Below are positions 11,153-19,369 of a stretch of DNA of 64,000 nucleotides, in pieces. The stretch lies in NCBI RefSeq assembly GCF_000688395.1, contig NZ_JIAG01000014.1, positions 1 through 64,000 on the forward strand, written 5' to 3'. Each line of letters begins with the position of its first letter. Position 1 is the first letter of the stretch. A program made the position numbers and the translations under genes. The DNA is from Haematomicrobium sanguinis DSM 21259 (GTDB taxonomy: Bacteria > Actinomycetota > Actinomycetes > Actinomycetales > Micrococcaceae). The notes under the pieces were generated by a model. That model had not been told where the DNA came from, did not search any database, and saw only the letters and a list, made by a program, of their open reading frames with translations.

Positions 11153-11208
11153 TGACGCAGATTACCGAAGTTGTGCGGGATTTCGCACACTTTTGTTAAT
11201 CTGCGTCA
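11153..11208. terminator. Long hairpin between convergent genes
   Basis: TGACGCAGATTA (11153-11164) is perfectly inverted at 11197-11208, with a partly paired interior centred on GTGCG/CGCAC. T-rich sequence (CCTTTTCTTGG) follows on the plus strand. It lies between the acyl-CoA dehydrogenase and the convergent DUF1684 gene and may act as a bidirectional terminator. Confidence 0.55.
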
Positions 11209-11246
11209 CCTTTTCTTGGGGAGGGGAGGAAGTGTGACGGCGTTGC

Positions 11247-12068
11247 TCACCTATACTTCTTTTCCCCGGCTTCCACGGGGGTACTGATAGCGTTTCGTTC
11301 CAGCGGCATCGGGCAGGTTCCAAAGTCCGTGAACGCGCTCGGGTAATTGATGGCGCGGTTGAAGTCGAGAGTGACCGTGCCATCCGGGCGCGGCTTGGTG
11401 ATCTGCAGCTTCCGCCAGTGGTCGGTGCTCTCCCCGTTGGTCGCATCGAAGAAGTTCAGGATGAGTGAACCCAACTTGTCCGGCTCCACCGGGAACGTGT
11501 ACTCCTGACCGTCAAGCGTGAACGTCACCTCGCCCACAAACTCGGCATCGGTGCGGTACCCGAGAGCGGTCCCAATCTCGGCGAAAACCGGATCGGCATA
11601 GGGGACAAATCGGCCCTCCACCACCGCTTCCGGTGCATATTCAAACATCGGCACACCGGAGAACTCGTCCAGTAGCGGGGAATTGGGGTCATGAATGCGG
11701 ATGGCGTACCGGTCGTCGCGCACGGCCAACTCGACCAGCACGTCGCCAAAGGTCACCCAGGGCAGCGATGCGTCCTCGGTCATGGACGCGGTGATCGTCC
11801 CATCGACCGGTCTCGTCCCCGTTTCTTCCACGCCGGCCAACCGCAAGCCATCGGACTCGGTTGCGCTCAGAGCGGCGTGCCCACCTCCGGAGGCGCGGCC
11901 GGTTGCTGACCACAGCCCCGGCACACCCTCGTATGCGCGGGGCTCTTCATCCAGCCAGTGCAAAGCCGTCAGCGACAGCCAGCCGAGCGGCTCGGACAGC
12001 GCTTTCGTGCGCCCATCCCGGAACCGTTGCCAGCGATCGAGCACCTTCTGATCCACATTTTCAGCCAT
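11247..12068 (-). CDS. DUF1684 protein
   Basis: The 273-residue protein fits DUF1684: a start rich in basic and aromatic residues, a PLGWLSLTALHWLD segment (27-40), and the near-terminal signature TVTLDFNRAINYPSAFTDFG followed by CPMPLERNAI. Biochemical function is unknown. It precedes a DedA gene on the same strand with a gap of 28 bp, but it is downstream of it in transcription order. Confidence 0.8.
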   Translation of the reverse strand: MAENVDQKVLDRWQRFRDGRTKALSEPLGWLSLTALHWLDEEPRAYEGVPGLWSATGRASGGGHAALSATESDGLRLAGVEETGTRPVDGTITASMTEDASLPWVTFGDVLVELAVRDDRYAIRIHDPNSPLLDEFSGVPMFEYAPEAVVEGRFVPYADPVFAEIGTALGYRTDAEFVGEVTFTLDGQEYTFPVEPDKLGSLILNFFDATNGESTDHWRKLQITKPRPDGTVTLDFNRAINYPSAFTDFGTCPMPLERNAISTPVEAGEKKYR

Positions 12069-12096
12069 ACCCTCTTAACCTTTCCCCGATCCAACT

Positions 12097-12699
12097 CTAT
12101 TTCCGCGCCCGTGTCTTGGCGCGCCGTCGTACATAACTCACTGCCACGGCAACCACGGTGCCAAGCGCAATCCCGGTGCCCATGCCGATCAGCGAGACGG
12201 CCCACGCGGGCAGGTCGGTGCCGGTGGCGAAGAGCGCGCCCATGCCGACCATGAAGACCGCCCAGAGAATTGCGCCAAGAACCGAGGCGGTCAAAAACGG
12301 CCGCCACGGCACGCCCGCGATCCCGGCCGCGGCCATTGACGCGGTGCGGCCGCCGGAGAGGAAGCGCACCGACACGAGCGCCGTGAACGTCTGCGCCGGC
12401 CCAACCTTTGCAACGAGCGCGACGATTCGCGCGTGCACCCAGCGCCACCAGCGAAAGCGGTCCAGCCAGCGGGTGAGCCCGAACCGGAAGGTTGCGTAGA
12501 GGGCTAGGTCGCCAAGCCAGCAGCCCAGCGCAGAGCAGAGAATAACGACGGCGAGTGGGTACCTTCCGTCCGCGGCGAGGGCTCCGGAGCCAATCACCAA
12601 GAGCTCTGAGGGAATGGGCGGGAAGAAGGCGTCGGCAGCGACCGAGACGATGAGGACGGACAGGAACCAGGGCGAGGTGGCGAGGACGTCCGGATCCAT
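12097..12699 (-). CDS. DedA/SNARE-associated membrane protein
   Basis: DedA-family proteins are thought to act as lipid (undecaprenyl phosphate or phospholipid) translocases or in membrane homeostasis. This 200-residue member has the FFPPIPSELLVIGSGAL motif near residue 26 and a conserved basic/glycine segment SVRFLSGGRTASMAAAGIAG. Four or more membrane segments are visible. It follows the pseudouridine synthase by 3 bp. Confidence 0.85.
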   Translation of the reverse strand: MDPDVLATSPWFLSVLIVSVAADAFFPPIPSELLVIGSGALAADGRYPLAVVILCSALGCWLGDLALYATFRFGLTRWLDRFRWWRWVHARIVALVAKVGPAQTFTALVSVRFLSGGRTASMAAAGIAGVPWRPFLTASVLGAILWAVFMVGMGALFATGTDLPAWAVSLIGMGTGIALGTVVAVAVSYVRRRAKTRARK

Positions 12700-12702
12700 G
12701 GG

Positions 12703-13647
12703 TTAGCGGTTCGCCTGCTGCTGGTGCTGCGGCTGGGCGAGCGCGGCGGGGGTGTGTTTGAGAGTGAGCTCGCTTGTGAAGGTGCGGGTTTCGCCGCTGA
12801 GCGGGTCGGTGAACGTGATGCTTTTGGCGAGCAGTTGTAGCGGTTCTGCGTAGTTGTCGGGGGCCTCGTCGAGGAGGGTGGGGTAGTAGCGGTCGTTGAG
12901 GATGCCGAGCCCGAGTTTGCCCATGTGCTGGCGTAGCTGGTGGGTTTTGCCGGTGTGTGGGTAGAGGCGGTAGAGCGCATGGGTGCCGTCGGTGTGTGCG
13001 AGGTCGATGAGGCTTTCGGCGTTGGGCTCGCCTTCGAGTTCGCGGGAGAGCAAGTAGTCCTTTGTTTTGACGAGGCGGTTGCGGACGGTTTGCGGGAATT
13101 GTTGAGCGGGGTCGAAGCGTGCGACGGCCTCATAGGATTTGCTGACGAGGCGCCGCTCGAAGAGTTGCTGGTAGTCGCCGCGGGATGCGGGGTTGAGTGA
13201 AAAGAGGAGGACGCCGGCGGTCATGCGGTCCAGGCGGTGGATCGGGACAAGGTCCGGGAGGTTAAGGGAGGCACGCAGGCGGACGAGTGCGCTTTCCTTG
13301 ACGTACATGCCGCCGGGGGTGGTCGGCAGGAAGTGCGGTTTGTCGGCGACGAGGAGGTGGTCGTCGCTGTGCAGGACGGTGATATCGACCGGGAGCGGCT
13401 GCTCTTCGGGGAGTTCGCGGTAGTACCAAATGAAGGTGTGTTCGCCGAGCGGGGTGTCGCGCGTGAGCTTGACGCCGCCGATGCCTTGGACCTCGCCGCG
13501 GTCAAAGCGCTCGGCGATGCCGTCCGGGTCGACGTGGCGGAAGCGGGCGAGTAGATAGCCGAGAGCGGTACCCCATTCGCCCGATTCGGGGAGCCGGACT
13601 CGGGTGGCGTTGACGCCGTCGCGCACCGGGAGCGGGGATTTCATCAC
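12703..13647 (-). CDS. RluA-family pseudouridine synthase
   Basis: RluA-type enzymes convert uridine to pseudouridine in rRNA or tRNA. The catalytic aspartate is in PIHRLDRMTAGVLLFS (Asp140). The C-terminal RLYPHTGKTHQLRQHMGKLG segment is the second family motif. No S4 domain is evident at the N-terminus. It appears to be the first gene of a unit with the DedA gene. Confidence 0.9.
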   Translation of the reverse strand: MMKSPLPVRDGVNATRVRLPESGEWGTALGYLLARFRHVDPDGIAERFDRGEVQGIGGVKLTRDTPLGEHTFIWYYRELPEEQPLPVDITVLHSDDHLLVADKPHFLPTTPGGMYVKESALVRLRASLNLPDLVPIHRLDRMTAGVLLFSLNPASRGDYQQLFERRLVSKSYEAVARFDPAQQFPQTVRNRLVKTKDYLLSRELEGEPNAESLIDLAHTDGTHALYRLYPHTGKTHQLRQHMGKLGLGILNDRYYPTLLDEAPDNYAEPLQLLAKSITFTDPLSGETRTFTSELTLKHTPAALAQPQHQQQANR

Positions 13648-13666
13648 GGCTTCAGTCTAGTTCCCG

Positions 13667-13746
13667 CCCGCGTTTCGCATCCCCGTACCGCACTTTAAGA
13701 GGCATGTGCGGGGAAATTTTTGCGGTACGGGGATGCGAAACGCGGG
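13667..13746. repeat. Palindromic repeat family A, copy 2 (26-bp perfect stem)
   Basis: Arms 13667-13692 and 13721-13746 are perfect inverted repeats of 26 bp with a 28-nt loop. The core arm GCGGTACGGGGATGCGAAAC recurs at 336-357 and, with one change, at 41181-41201. A degenerate further arm (GGGGGTGCGAAACGCGGGAG) is at 13783-13802. It lies between two minus-strand genes. Confidence 0.85.
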
Positions 13747-13810
13747 AGGCGGCCGGGTGTGCGACGTGGCTGGTGGCCGTGCGGGGGTGCGAAACGCGGG
13801 AGGACGCGGG

Positions 13811-14266
13811 TTACTCGTGGTGGTAGGGGCGCCCGGCCGCGATCTCTTGTGCGCGGTACACCTGCTCGGCCAGGATGAGCCTGACCAATTGGTGCGGGAA
13901 CACCAGCGGAGAGAGCGACCAGACAAAGTCGGCTTTGTTGCGAAACTCGTCGGTGACCCCGTAGGCGCCACCGATGACGAAGCTGACTCGTTTGCCGAGA
14001 TCGAGTTGGCCCTGAACTCTCGCCGAGAGGGAAGGCGAGTCGATCGCTTTGCCGCGTTCGTCGAGAAGGATGAGGTAATCCCCTTGTGCTTTGGAAGCCA
14101 GCTTTTCGCTCTCAAGCTGCCGCGCGCCGTCGTACTCCAAATTCGAGTGGGGCACGAGTTGCCAGGTGAGATCCCATGGCTTCTTCAGCCGCTTTTCGAA
14201 ACGGGCGATGCCGTCGGAGACCCAGTCCTCGTGTTTGCGGCCAATGGCCAGCGCGCGCAGGCTCAT
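13811..14266 (-). CDS. rlmH: 23S rRNA pseudouridine-1915 N3-methyltransferase
   Basis: RlmH is a SPOUT methyltransferase that methylates pseudouridine 1915 in 23S rRNA. The 151-residue length and motifs ILLDERGKAIDSPSLSARVQ, VSFVIGGAYGVTDEF and LSPLVFPHQLVRLILAEQVYRA are diagnostic. Its ATG overlaps the stop of the thioesterase-like gene upstream (ATGA). Confidence 0.95.
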   Translation of the reverse strand: MSLRALAIGRKHEDWVSDGIARFEKRLKKPWDLTWQLVPHSNLEYDGARQLESEKLASKAQGDYLILLDERGKAIDSPSLSARVQGQLDLGKRVSFVIGGAYGVTDEFRNKADFVWSLSPLVFPHQLVRLILAEQVYRAQEIAAGRPYHHE

Positions 14267-15120
14267 TTTTCGTTGCGTCGGAGGGTGAGGATTTGGGCGA
14301 CGCGGCCGATGGGGCCGTCTTCGTCGTAGAGGTCGCTCGCGGTGAGGCCGGCGCCGGTTTCGCCCCAGGAGACGCGGGTGTCCAAGCCGACCCAGCCGTG
14401 GCGCGGTTGGCGGAAGAGGTGGACCGTGAGGTCGACGTTGGGGAAAAGCCAGTCGCGCGGGTTTTGACGGACGGCGATGCCGTTGGCGGTGTCGACGAGG
14501 CCCATGAAGGAGGCGTTGGCTTCGCTTTCTTCGCCGAGGACGAGCGGGTACGGGGTGGAGAGCCAGGCGGTGCCGTTGCCGGGGCCGTTGCTGGCGACCT
14601 TCTTGAACTTCAGCGAGCGGATGAAGCCGCCGGGCCAGACATCGGAAATGTTGGTGATGTCTTCACAGGTGTCCGGCGCGGGGAGGGGGTTGAGGTGGGT
14701 GCCGGCGACGTCGGCGGTATCCGACTTGATGAGGCGCCAGGCGTAGGCGCGGATCGCGGCGCGGCCGTTGTGGCTCATGGTCGCTTGGATGAGTTCGATG
14801 GTGCGGCCGGGGCGGATCACTTCGGTGGTGACTTCGATGAGGCCGCCGTGGATGAGGCCGAGGATTTCGAAGGTGACTTGGGAGAGCTGGACGTCCTCGC
14901 GCGGGTGGTTCGTGTTGATCGCGTGGACGAGGAGGCCCGAGGCCGGAGCCATGTGCTGCTCGTGGGGGTTCCAGGCGCCTTGGGTGTGCAGGGTGGAGTA
15001 GAAGTGGGTGTCGTCCTTGCGGACGTAGTAGGCGCTGGGGGTCTGCTCAGGGTTGTCCTCGCCGAGGTGGGTGTCCGGGTTGGCGTCGGTCAGGTCCGGG
15101 GTCTCGGTGGCGCTACTCAT
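14263..15120 (-). CDS. Thioesterase-superfamily (double hotdog) protein
   Basis: I place the start at ATG 15120 (MSSATETPD); the frame stays open upstream but into non-coding sequence. The 285-residue protein has two hotdog-like halves, with HMAPASGLLVHAI near residue 55 and a second half ending in DLTVHLFRQPRHGWVGLDTRVSWG. This fits acyl-CoA thioesterase-like proteins common in actinobacteria. Substrate unknown. It is translationally coupled to rlmH. Confidence 0.75.
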   Translation of the reverse strand: MSSATETPDLTDANPDTHLGEDNPEQTPSAYYVRKDDTHFYSTLHTQGAWNPHEQHMAPASGLLVHAINTNHPREDVQLSQVTFEILGLIHGGLIEVTTEVIRPGRTIELIQATMSHNGRAAIRAYAWRLIKSDTADVAGTHLNPLPAPDTCEDITNISDVWPGGFIRSLKFKKVASNGPGNGTAWLSTPYPLVLGEESEANASFMGLVDTANGIAVRQNPRDWLFPNVDLTVHLFRQPRHGWVGLDTRVSWGETGAGLTASDLYDEDGPIGRVAQILTLRRNEK

Positions 15121-15304
15121 GGGTAATAGCGTAGCGCGGTGGTTGTGGTCTGGACGTTTTCGCGCGGGCCGCCGGTGCCTGGGGCTCTGACTAATGGCTT
15201 TGTCTTTTGTTGCCCCGCCGGAGATTTCTAAGTTGCACGGTTTGAGACACGGCCGGGGGCGCTTCTGGCAAACCACAACGGCAGATAGCGACGAAGATAG
15301 TTAC

Positions 15305-16216
15305 ATGGAACAGAAAAATGAGGGTTCAAGCAGTGCGGGTCTTGTCATCACGATTGTCGGGGTCGTACTGATTGGCGCGCTCGTCGCGTGGGCCGGCAGC
15401 GTTGACGGGCGCACAGTGTGGGGCGGCGTCCCGCTATTTGCGCTCGCCGTCGCCGGAGCATTCCTGATTCAGTGGCTGGTCTACATCCCGTCCATACTTG
15501 CCAGAACGGAAAAATACTTTGATCTGACCGGATCGCTGACCTTCATCGCCATCAGTATTGCTCTGCTCATTGCCACCCCGAACAAGGACCTGCGGTCCTG
15601 GATCCTGGCCCTCGCGGTCATCCTCTGGGCCGTGAGGCTCGGTTCATTCCTGTTTGCCCGCGTCGCCCGCTCTGGCTCCGACTCGCGCTTCGACACCATC
15701 AAAAATCAACCACTTCCATTCCTCCGAGTCTGGACCATGCAAGGGCTCTGGGTCAGTGTCACGGCCGCCGCAGCCTGGATCGCCATCGCCTCGGGCTCGC
15801 GCCAACCGGTCGACATTTTCGCCATTATCGGCATCATTCTGTGGTTTGCCGGGATGGCAATCGAAACCACCGCCGACTGGCAAAAACAACAATTTCGAGC
15901 GAACCCCAGCAATAAGGGAAAATTCATCGATATTGGCCTCTGGTCTCGCTCCCGGCACCCCAATTACTTTGGCGAAATCACGCTCTGGGTCGGCGTTTTT
16001 CTGATCGCGGCACCGACCCTGCAAGGCTGGCAGTGGGTCGCCATCCTTTCCCCCATCTTCGTGATCCTGTTGCTTACCAAAGTCAGCGGCATCCCGCCCC
16101 AAGAAAAACAGGCCGAGAAGCGCTGGGGTGACACTCCCGAATATCAGGCATATAAGTCACGCACTAACAAGCTGATCCCCAGGATTCGCCCAGCCAGCAC
16201 TCGTAAAATCGAGTGA
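15305..16216 (+). CDS. DUF1295 (steroid reductase/isoprenylcysteine methyltransferase-like) membrane protein
   Basis: The start is taken as ATG 15305 (MEQKNEGSS), since the upstream extension is uncharged and atypical. The 303-residue protein has about seven membrane segments and the C-terminal motif SRHPNYFGEITLWVGVFL followed by IPPQEKQAEKRWGDTPEYQAY, which binds NADPH or SAM in related ICMT/5-alpha-reductase proteins. DUF1295 genes recur beside cyclopropane-synthase-like genes, as here, which points to fatty-acyl or lipid modification. Confidence 0.85.
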   Translation: MEQKNEGSSSAGLVITIVGVVLIGALVAWAGSVDGRTVWGGVPLFALAVAGAFLIQWLVYIPSILARTEKYFDLTGSLTFIAISIALLIATPNKDLRSWILALAVILWAVRLGSFLFARVARSGSDSRFDTIKNQPLPFLRVWTMQGLWVSVTAAAAWIAIASGSRQPVDIFAIIGIILWFAGMAIETTADWQKQQFRANPSNKGKFIDIGLWSRSRHPNYFGEITLWVGVFLIAAPTLQGWQWVAILSPIFVILLLTKVSGIPPQEKQAEKRWGDTPEYQAYKSRTNKLIPRIRPASTRKIE

Positions 16217-16308
16217 ATTGCCGATGACCCACCCGCAATAGCGCCCGGAGCCGTTGACCGCTCCAATTCGTTTGTTGCCAGCGTGGCCACGACACTCAAG
16301 GAACCCCC

Positions 16309-17019
16309 ATGACGATGCCCTTCGCTAGCACCGCCGCCCACCTCACGCCGTCATCCCTGGTGCCTGCCGCCACGGATCCGAGCCAACCGCAATATGAGGG
16401 CTTCATCGGCTGGATCCTCAGCCTGATCGACACTCTCGGTGAAATCGGTGTTGGCATCGCCGTCTTCGCCGAAACCTTCATTCCTCCCATCCCCTCTGAA
16501 GCGGTGCTGCCGGTGGCCGGGTTCCTCGCCTTCGACGGCCGGATGAATCCCGTTTTCGCTTGGGCCATGGCAACGCTCGGCGCGCTTGTCGGCGCGTGGG
16601 CCTGGTACGCAATCGGTGCCGCCTTGGGTCGTGACCGCACCCGCCGGCTTATCGTGAAAATCCCGCTCATGGACGGCGAAGACTTCGACAAAGCGGAGAA
16701 ATTCTTCCAGAAGTGGGGTGTCGTCGCGGTACTGGTTGGTCGCTGCGTCCCGCTGGTGCGCTCCTTTATCTCGATCCCCGCGGGCATCGAGCGCATGAAC
16801 CTGCTCAAATTTTCCGCCTACACCGCACTCGGTTCAGGTGTGTGGAACGCCATCTGGATCGGCCTCGGATACGCATTTGGCCCGGCGATCCGTCCAGCCT
16901 TGGAAAACTGGAGCGGAATCCTGTCCAAAATCGTGGTCATCGTGATCTTGGCACTCGTCGCGTGGTTCGTCATTGCGCGGCTCCGCAAACGCTCGCGCCT
17001 AAAAACACCGCAAGCATAA
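16309..17019 (+). CDS. DedA/SNARE-associated membrane protein
   Basis: This 236-residue second DedA member of the window has ETFIPPIPSEAVLPVAGFLA (about residues 55-74) and the RCVPLVRSFISIPAGIERM segment, both family hallmarks. About five membrane segments. It sits between DUF1295 and the FAD oxidoreductase, 90 bp from the former. Its place in the lipid cluster suggests lipid translocation but this is context inference. Confidence 0.85.
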   Translation: MTMPFASTAAHLTPSSLVPAATDPSQPQYEGFIGWILSLIDTLGEIGVGIAVFAETFIPPIPSEAVLPVAGFLAFDGRMNPVFAWAMATLGALVGAWAWYAIGAALGRDRTRRLIVKIPLMDGEDFDKAEKFFQKWGVVAVLVGRCVPLVRSFISIPAGIERMNLLKFSAYTALGSGVWNAIWIGLGYAFGPAIRPALENWSGILSKIVVIVILALVAWFVIARLRKRSRLKTPQA

Positions 17020-17057
17020 TTTCCCCAAACTAGTTGATCCGCTGCACCGAATAGCTT

Positions 17058-17071
17058 TGTACACGTGCACA
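17058..17071. promoter_or_regulatory. 14-bp palindrome before lipid cluster
   Basis: TGTACACGTGCACA is a near-perfect inverted repeat (one mismatched pair) just upstream of the FAD oxidoreductase start. It resembles a dimeric regulator site. No regulator gene adjoins the cluster, so its binder is unknown. Confidence 0.35.
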
Positions 17072-17084
17072 GAATCCGCATGCC

Positions 17085-18584
17085 GTGAACATCGCCAAGG
17101 GAGCGCAGTTGGACAGCCAGACCGCGAGCACACCGGAGCTCACTCCGCCCGCCGCATCCCGCCGGATTGCCGTTGTCGGCTCCGGAATCTCCGGACTCAT
17201 TGCAGCCTGGATTCTCAGCAAAACCAACACTGTCACGCTCTTTGAAAAGGACGATCGGCTCGGCGGTCACGCGCACACGCACACCGTCCGCACCACGCCA
17301 GAATCTATTTCCGAAACCACCAACGTGGACTCCGGATTCATCGTCTTCAACGAACGCACTTACCCAACACTGATCCGCTTTTTTCGCGAGCTCGGCGTCG
17401 ACTCGCAAGCGTCCGACATGTCAATGTCCATCACGTGCCAGGGCTGCGGCCTCAGTTACGCCGGCGGCAAGGGACTCCGCGGCATCTTCCCCCGCGGCGC
17501 CGGCAACTTGCTGCGCCCGAGCTTCCTCAAAATGCTCCTGGAAATCAAGCGTTTCCACCGCCTGGCAACCCGGTTGCTTGAGAGCACTGCAGGAGCCATG
17601 CAGGAGCCAACTTTTCGTGACCCTGCATCACCGACGCTCGGCGACTTTTTGCGCGAGCACCGGTTCTCGGTGCATTTCACCAGCCACTTCCTGACGCCGC
17701 TCATCTCGGCGGTGTGGTCCTGCAACGCCGCGACCGCCGCGCAATACCCGGCCCGCTACCTCTTCACCTTTCTGCAACACCACGGCATGCTTAGCGTCAG
17801 CGGCTCCCCGCAATGGCGCACCGTCACCGGCGGCTCCGAGCAATACGTCCGCAAAGCAGCGGCGAGCATCGCGGATATCCGCCTGGGTTCTCCGGTTCAG
17901 AGCATTAAGGACGACGGCGTTAAGGTCGCCATCACCTCGATTCCCACCTTGGTCGCCACAACAGCGAGCGCCCCCGTAGCCGTGGCGGACCGCTTGACCC
18001 CACCAGAACGTGTCGGTGCCGCGCGCCTTGCCAGCGCGGCACCGGCATCCCCATATGGCGCTGACCCACTCACCGAGGAGTTCGACGCCGTCGTCATCGC
18101 GACACACCCCGACCAGGCGGCATCGCTGCTGGAAGACGGCCACCCCGCGAAAAGCATCCTCAGCGATATGCCTTATTCCGTCAATGAAACAGCCCTGCAC
18201 CGCGATGCGAGCGTCCTGCCCAGCAACCCGGACGCGAGCGCGTCGTGGAACTACCTGCTACCGGATTGCGGGGCAATGCCCGAAGATGTACTCGTGAGCT
18301 ATGACCTCAGCCGACTGCAATCACTCGGGAACCCCGGCGGCAAACCGTTCGTGGTCAGTCTCGGCCTGGGAGAGAGTATCGATGATGCAGCTGTCATCGA
18401 TCGGATGACCTATGAGCACCCGCAATACACCCCCGAATCGCTCCGCGCGCAAGCAGAGCTCAGGAACCTCAACTCGCCGCGCATTGCCTTTGCCGGCGCT
18501 TACCACGGCTGGGGTTTCCATGAGGACGGAGCGCTTGCAGGCGCGCGGGCGGCCACGCACCTCGGCGGAGTGTGGCCCGAATGA
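17085..18584 (+). CDS. FAD-dependent oxidoreductase (amine-oxidase/desaturase-like)
   Basis: The protein has an N-terminal FAD-binding VVGSGISGLIAAWIL motif, then LFEKDDRLGGHAHTHTV, and the conserved DSGFIVFNERTYPTLIRFF and GGSEQYVRK segments of the NAD/FAD-binding family found beside DUF1365 and CfaS genes. It probably oxidises or desaturates a lipid acyl chain. The assigned GTG lacks a clear ribosome site; TTG at 17109, with AAGGGAG 6 bp upstream, is an attractive alternative. The stop overlaps the next gene (ATGA). Confidence 0.85.
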   Translation: MNIAKGAQLDSQTASTPELTPPAASRRIAVVGSGISGLIAAWILSKTNTVTLFEKDDRLGGHAHTHTVRTTPESISETTNVDSGFIVFNERTYPTLIRFFRELGVDSQASDMSMSITCQGCGLSYAGGKGLRGIFPRGAGNLLRPSFLKMLLEIKRFHRLATRLLESTAGAMQEPTFRDPASPTLGDFLREHRFSVHFTSHFLTPLISAVWSCNAATAAQYPARYLFTFLQHHGMLSVSGSPQWRTVTGGSEQYVRKAAASIADIRLGSPVQSIKDDGVKVAITSIPTLVATTASAPVAVADRLTPPERVGAARLASAAPASPYGADPLTEEFDAVVIATHPDQAASLLEDGHPAKSILSDMPYSVNETALHRDASVLPSNPDASASWNYLLPDCGAMPEDVLVSYDLSRLQSLGNPGGKPFVVSLGLGESIDDAAVIDRMTYEHPQYTPESLRAQAELRNLNSPRIAFAGAYHGWGFHEDGALAGARAATHLGGVWPE

Positions 18585-19369
18585 CGCCGAGCGCAATCGG
18601 TGCGGCCAACTCACTGTATGCGGTCAACATTCGTCACGTTCGCCGTGAGCCCATGGGCAACTCCTTTCGGTACCGTTCTTATCAATGGTTTGTCGATCTC
18701 GATCACCTTCCTCGCCTGCCCTGGTGGGCAAAGCCGTTTGCGCAATTTCGCGGCAAGGACCATCTGAGCGACGCCCCCGGCAACCCGCTTAACAGCATCG
18801 CCGCCAACGTGCGCGCCCACCTCAATGCCAAAGGCATCACCGCCGACGGTCCCATCTACATGCTTGCCAACGCCGCAATCCTTGGGTGGGTGTTCAACCC
18901 GGTCTCCTTCTTTTGGTGCTTCCGCAATACACCTGAAGGGGCGCCGTCCGAACTCGAGTGCGTCCTCGCCGAAGTCCACAACACCTACGGCGAACGCCAC
19001 ACCTACGTCCTCCACCCCGACGCAAGAAACCGCGCCGCAACGACCAAGGACTTTTACGTTTCCCCCTTTCATCCGGTCGATGGCCACTACACGATGACCC
19101 TGCCAAAACCAGATAAGCACCTGGCTCTGACAATCACTTTGCACCGACCAGAATCCAAGCCGTTTACCGCCACGATGACCGGAAACCGCCTGGCCATTAC
19201 CGGAGGGAACATTGCCCGGATGCTCACAGCAATTCCGCTTGCCCCCTTGCGCGTGCTCGCTCAAATCCACTATCAAGGTGTCAAGCTGTGGCTACGCAGG
19301 CTCCCCGTCCAGCACCGACCGGCGCCGCCGACCAACCAACTCAGCCTCTCTCGAAAGGACTCGCAGTGA
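18581..19369 (+). CDS. DUF1365 protein
   Basis: DUF1365 proteins are always near fatty-acyl methyltransferases and FAD oxidoreductases but lack a settled reaction. This 262-residue copy has NSFRYRSYQWFVDLDHLPRL, NAAILGWVFNPVSFFWCF and the EVHNTYGERHTYVL motif with several conserved His residues. The start ATG 18581 gives a 4-bp overlap with the FAD oxidoreductase; a second 4-bp overlap (GTGA) joins it to the next gene. Confidence 0.85.
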   Translation: MTPSAIGAANSLYAVNIRHVRREPMGNSFRYRSYQWFVDLDHLPRLPWWAKPFAQFRGKDHLSDAPGNPLNSIAANVRAHLNAKGITADGPIYMLANAAILGWVFNPVSFFWCFRNTPEGAPSELECVLAEVHNTYGERHTYVLHPDARNRAATTKDFYVSPFHPVDGHYTMTLPKPDKHLALTITLHRPESKPFTATMTGNRLAITGGNIARMLTAIPLAPLRVLAQIHYQGVKLWLRRLPVQHRPAPPTNQLSLSRKDSQ

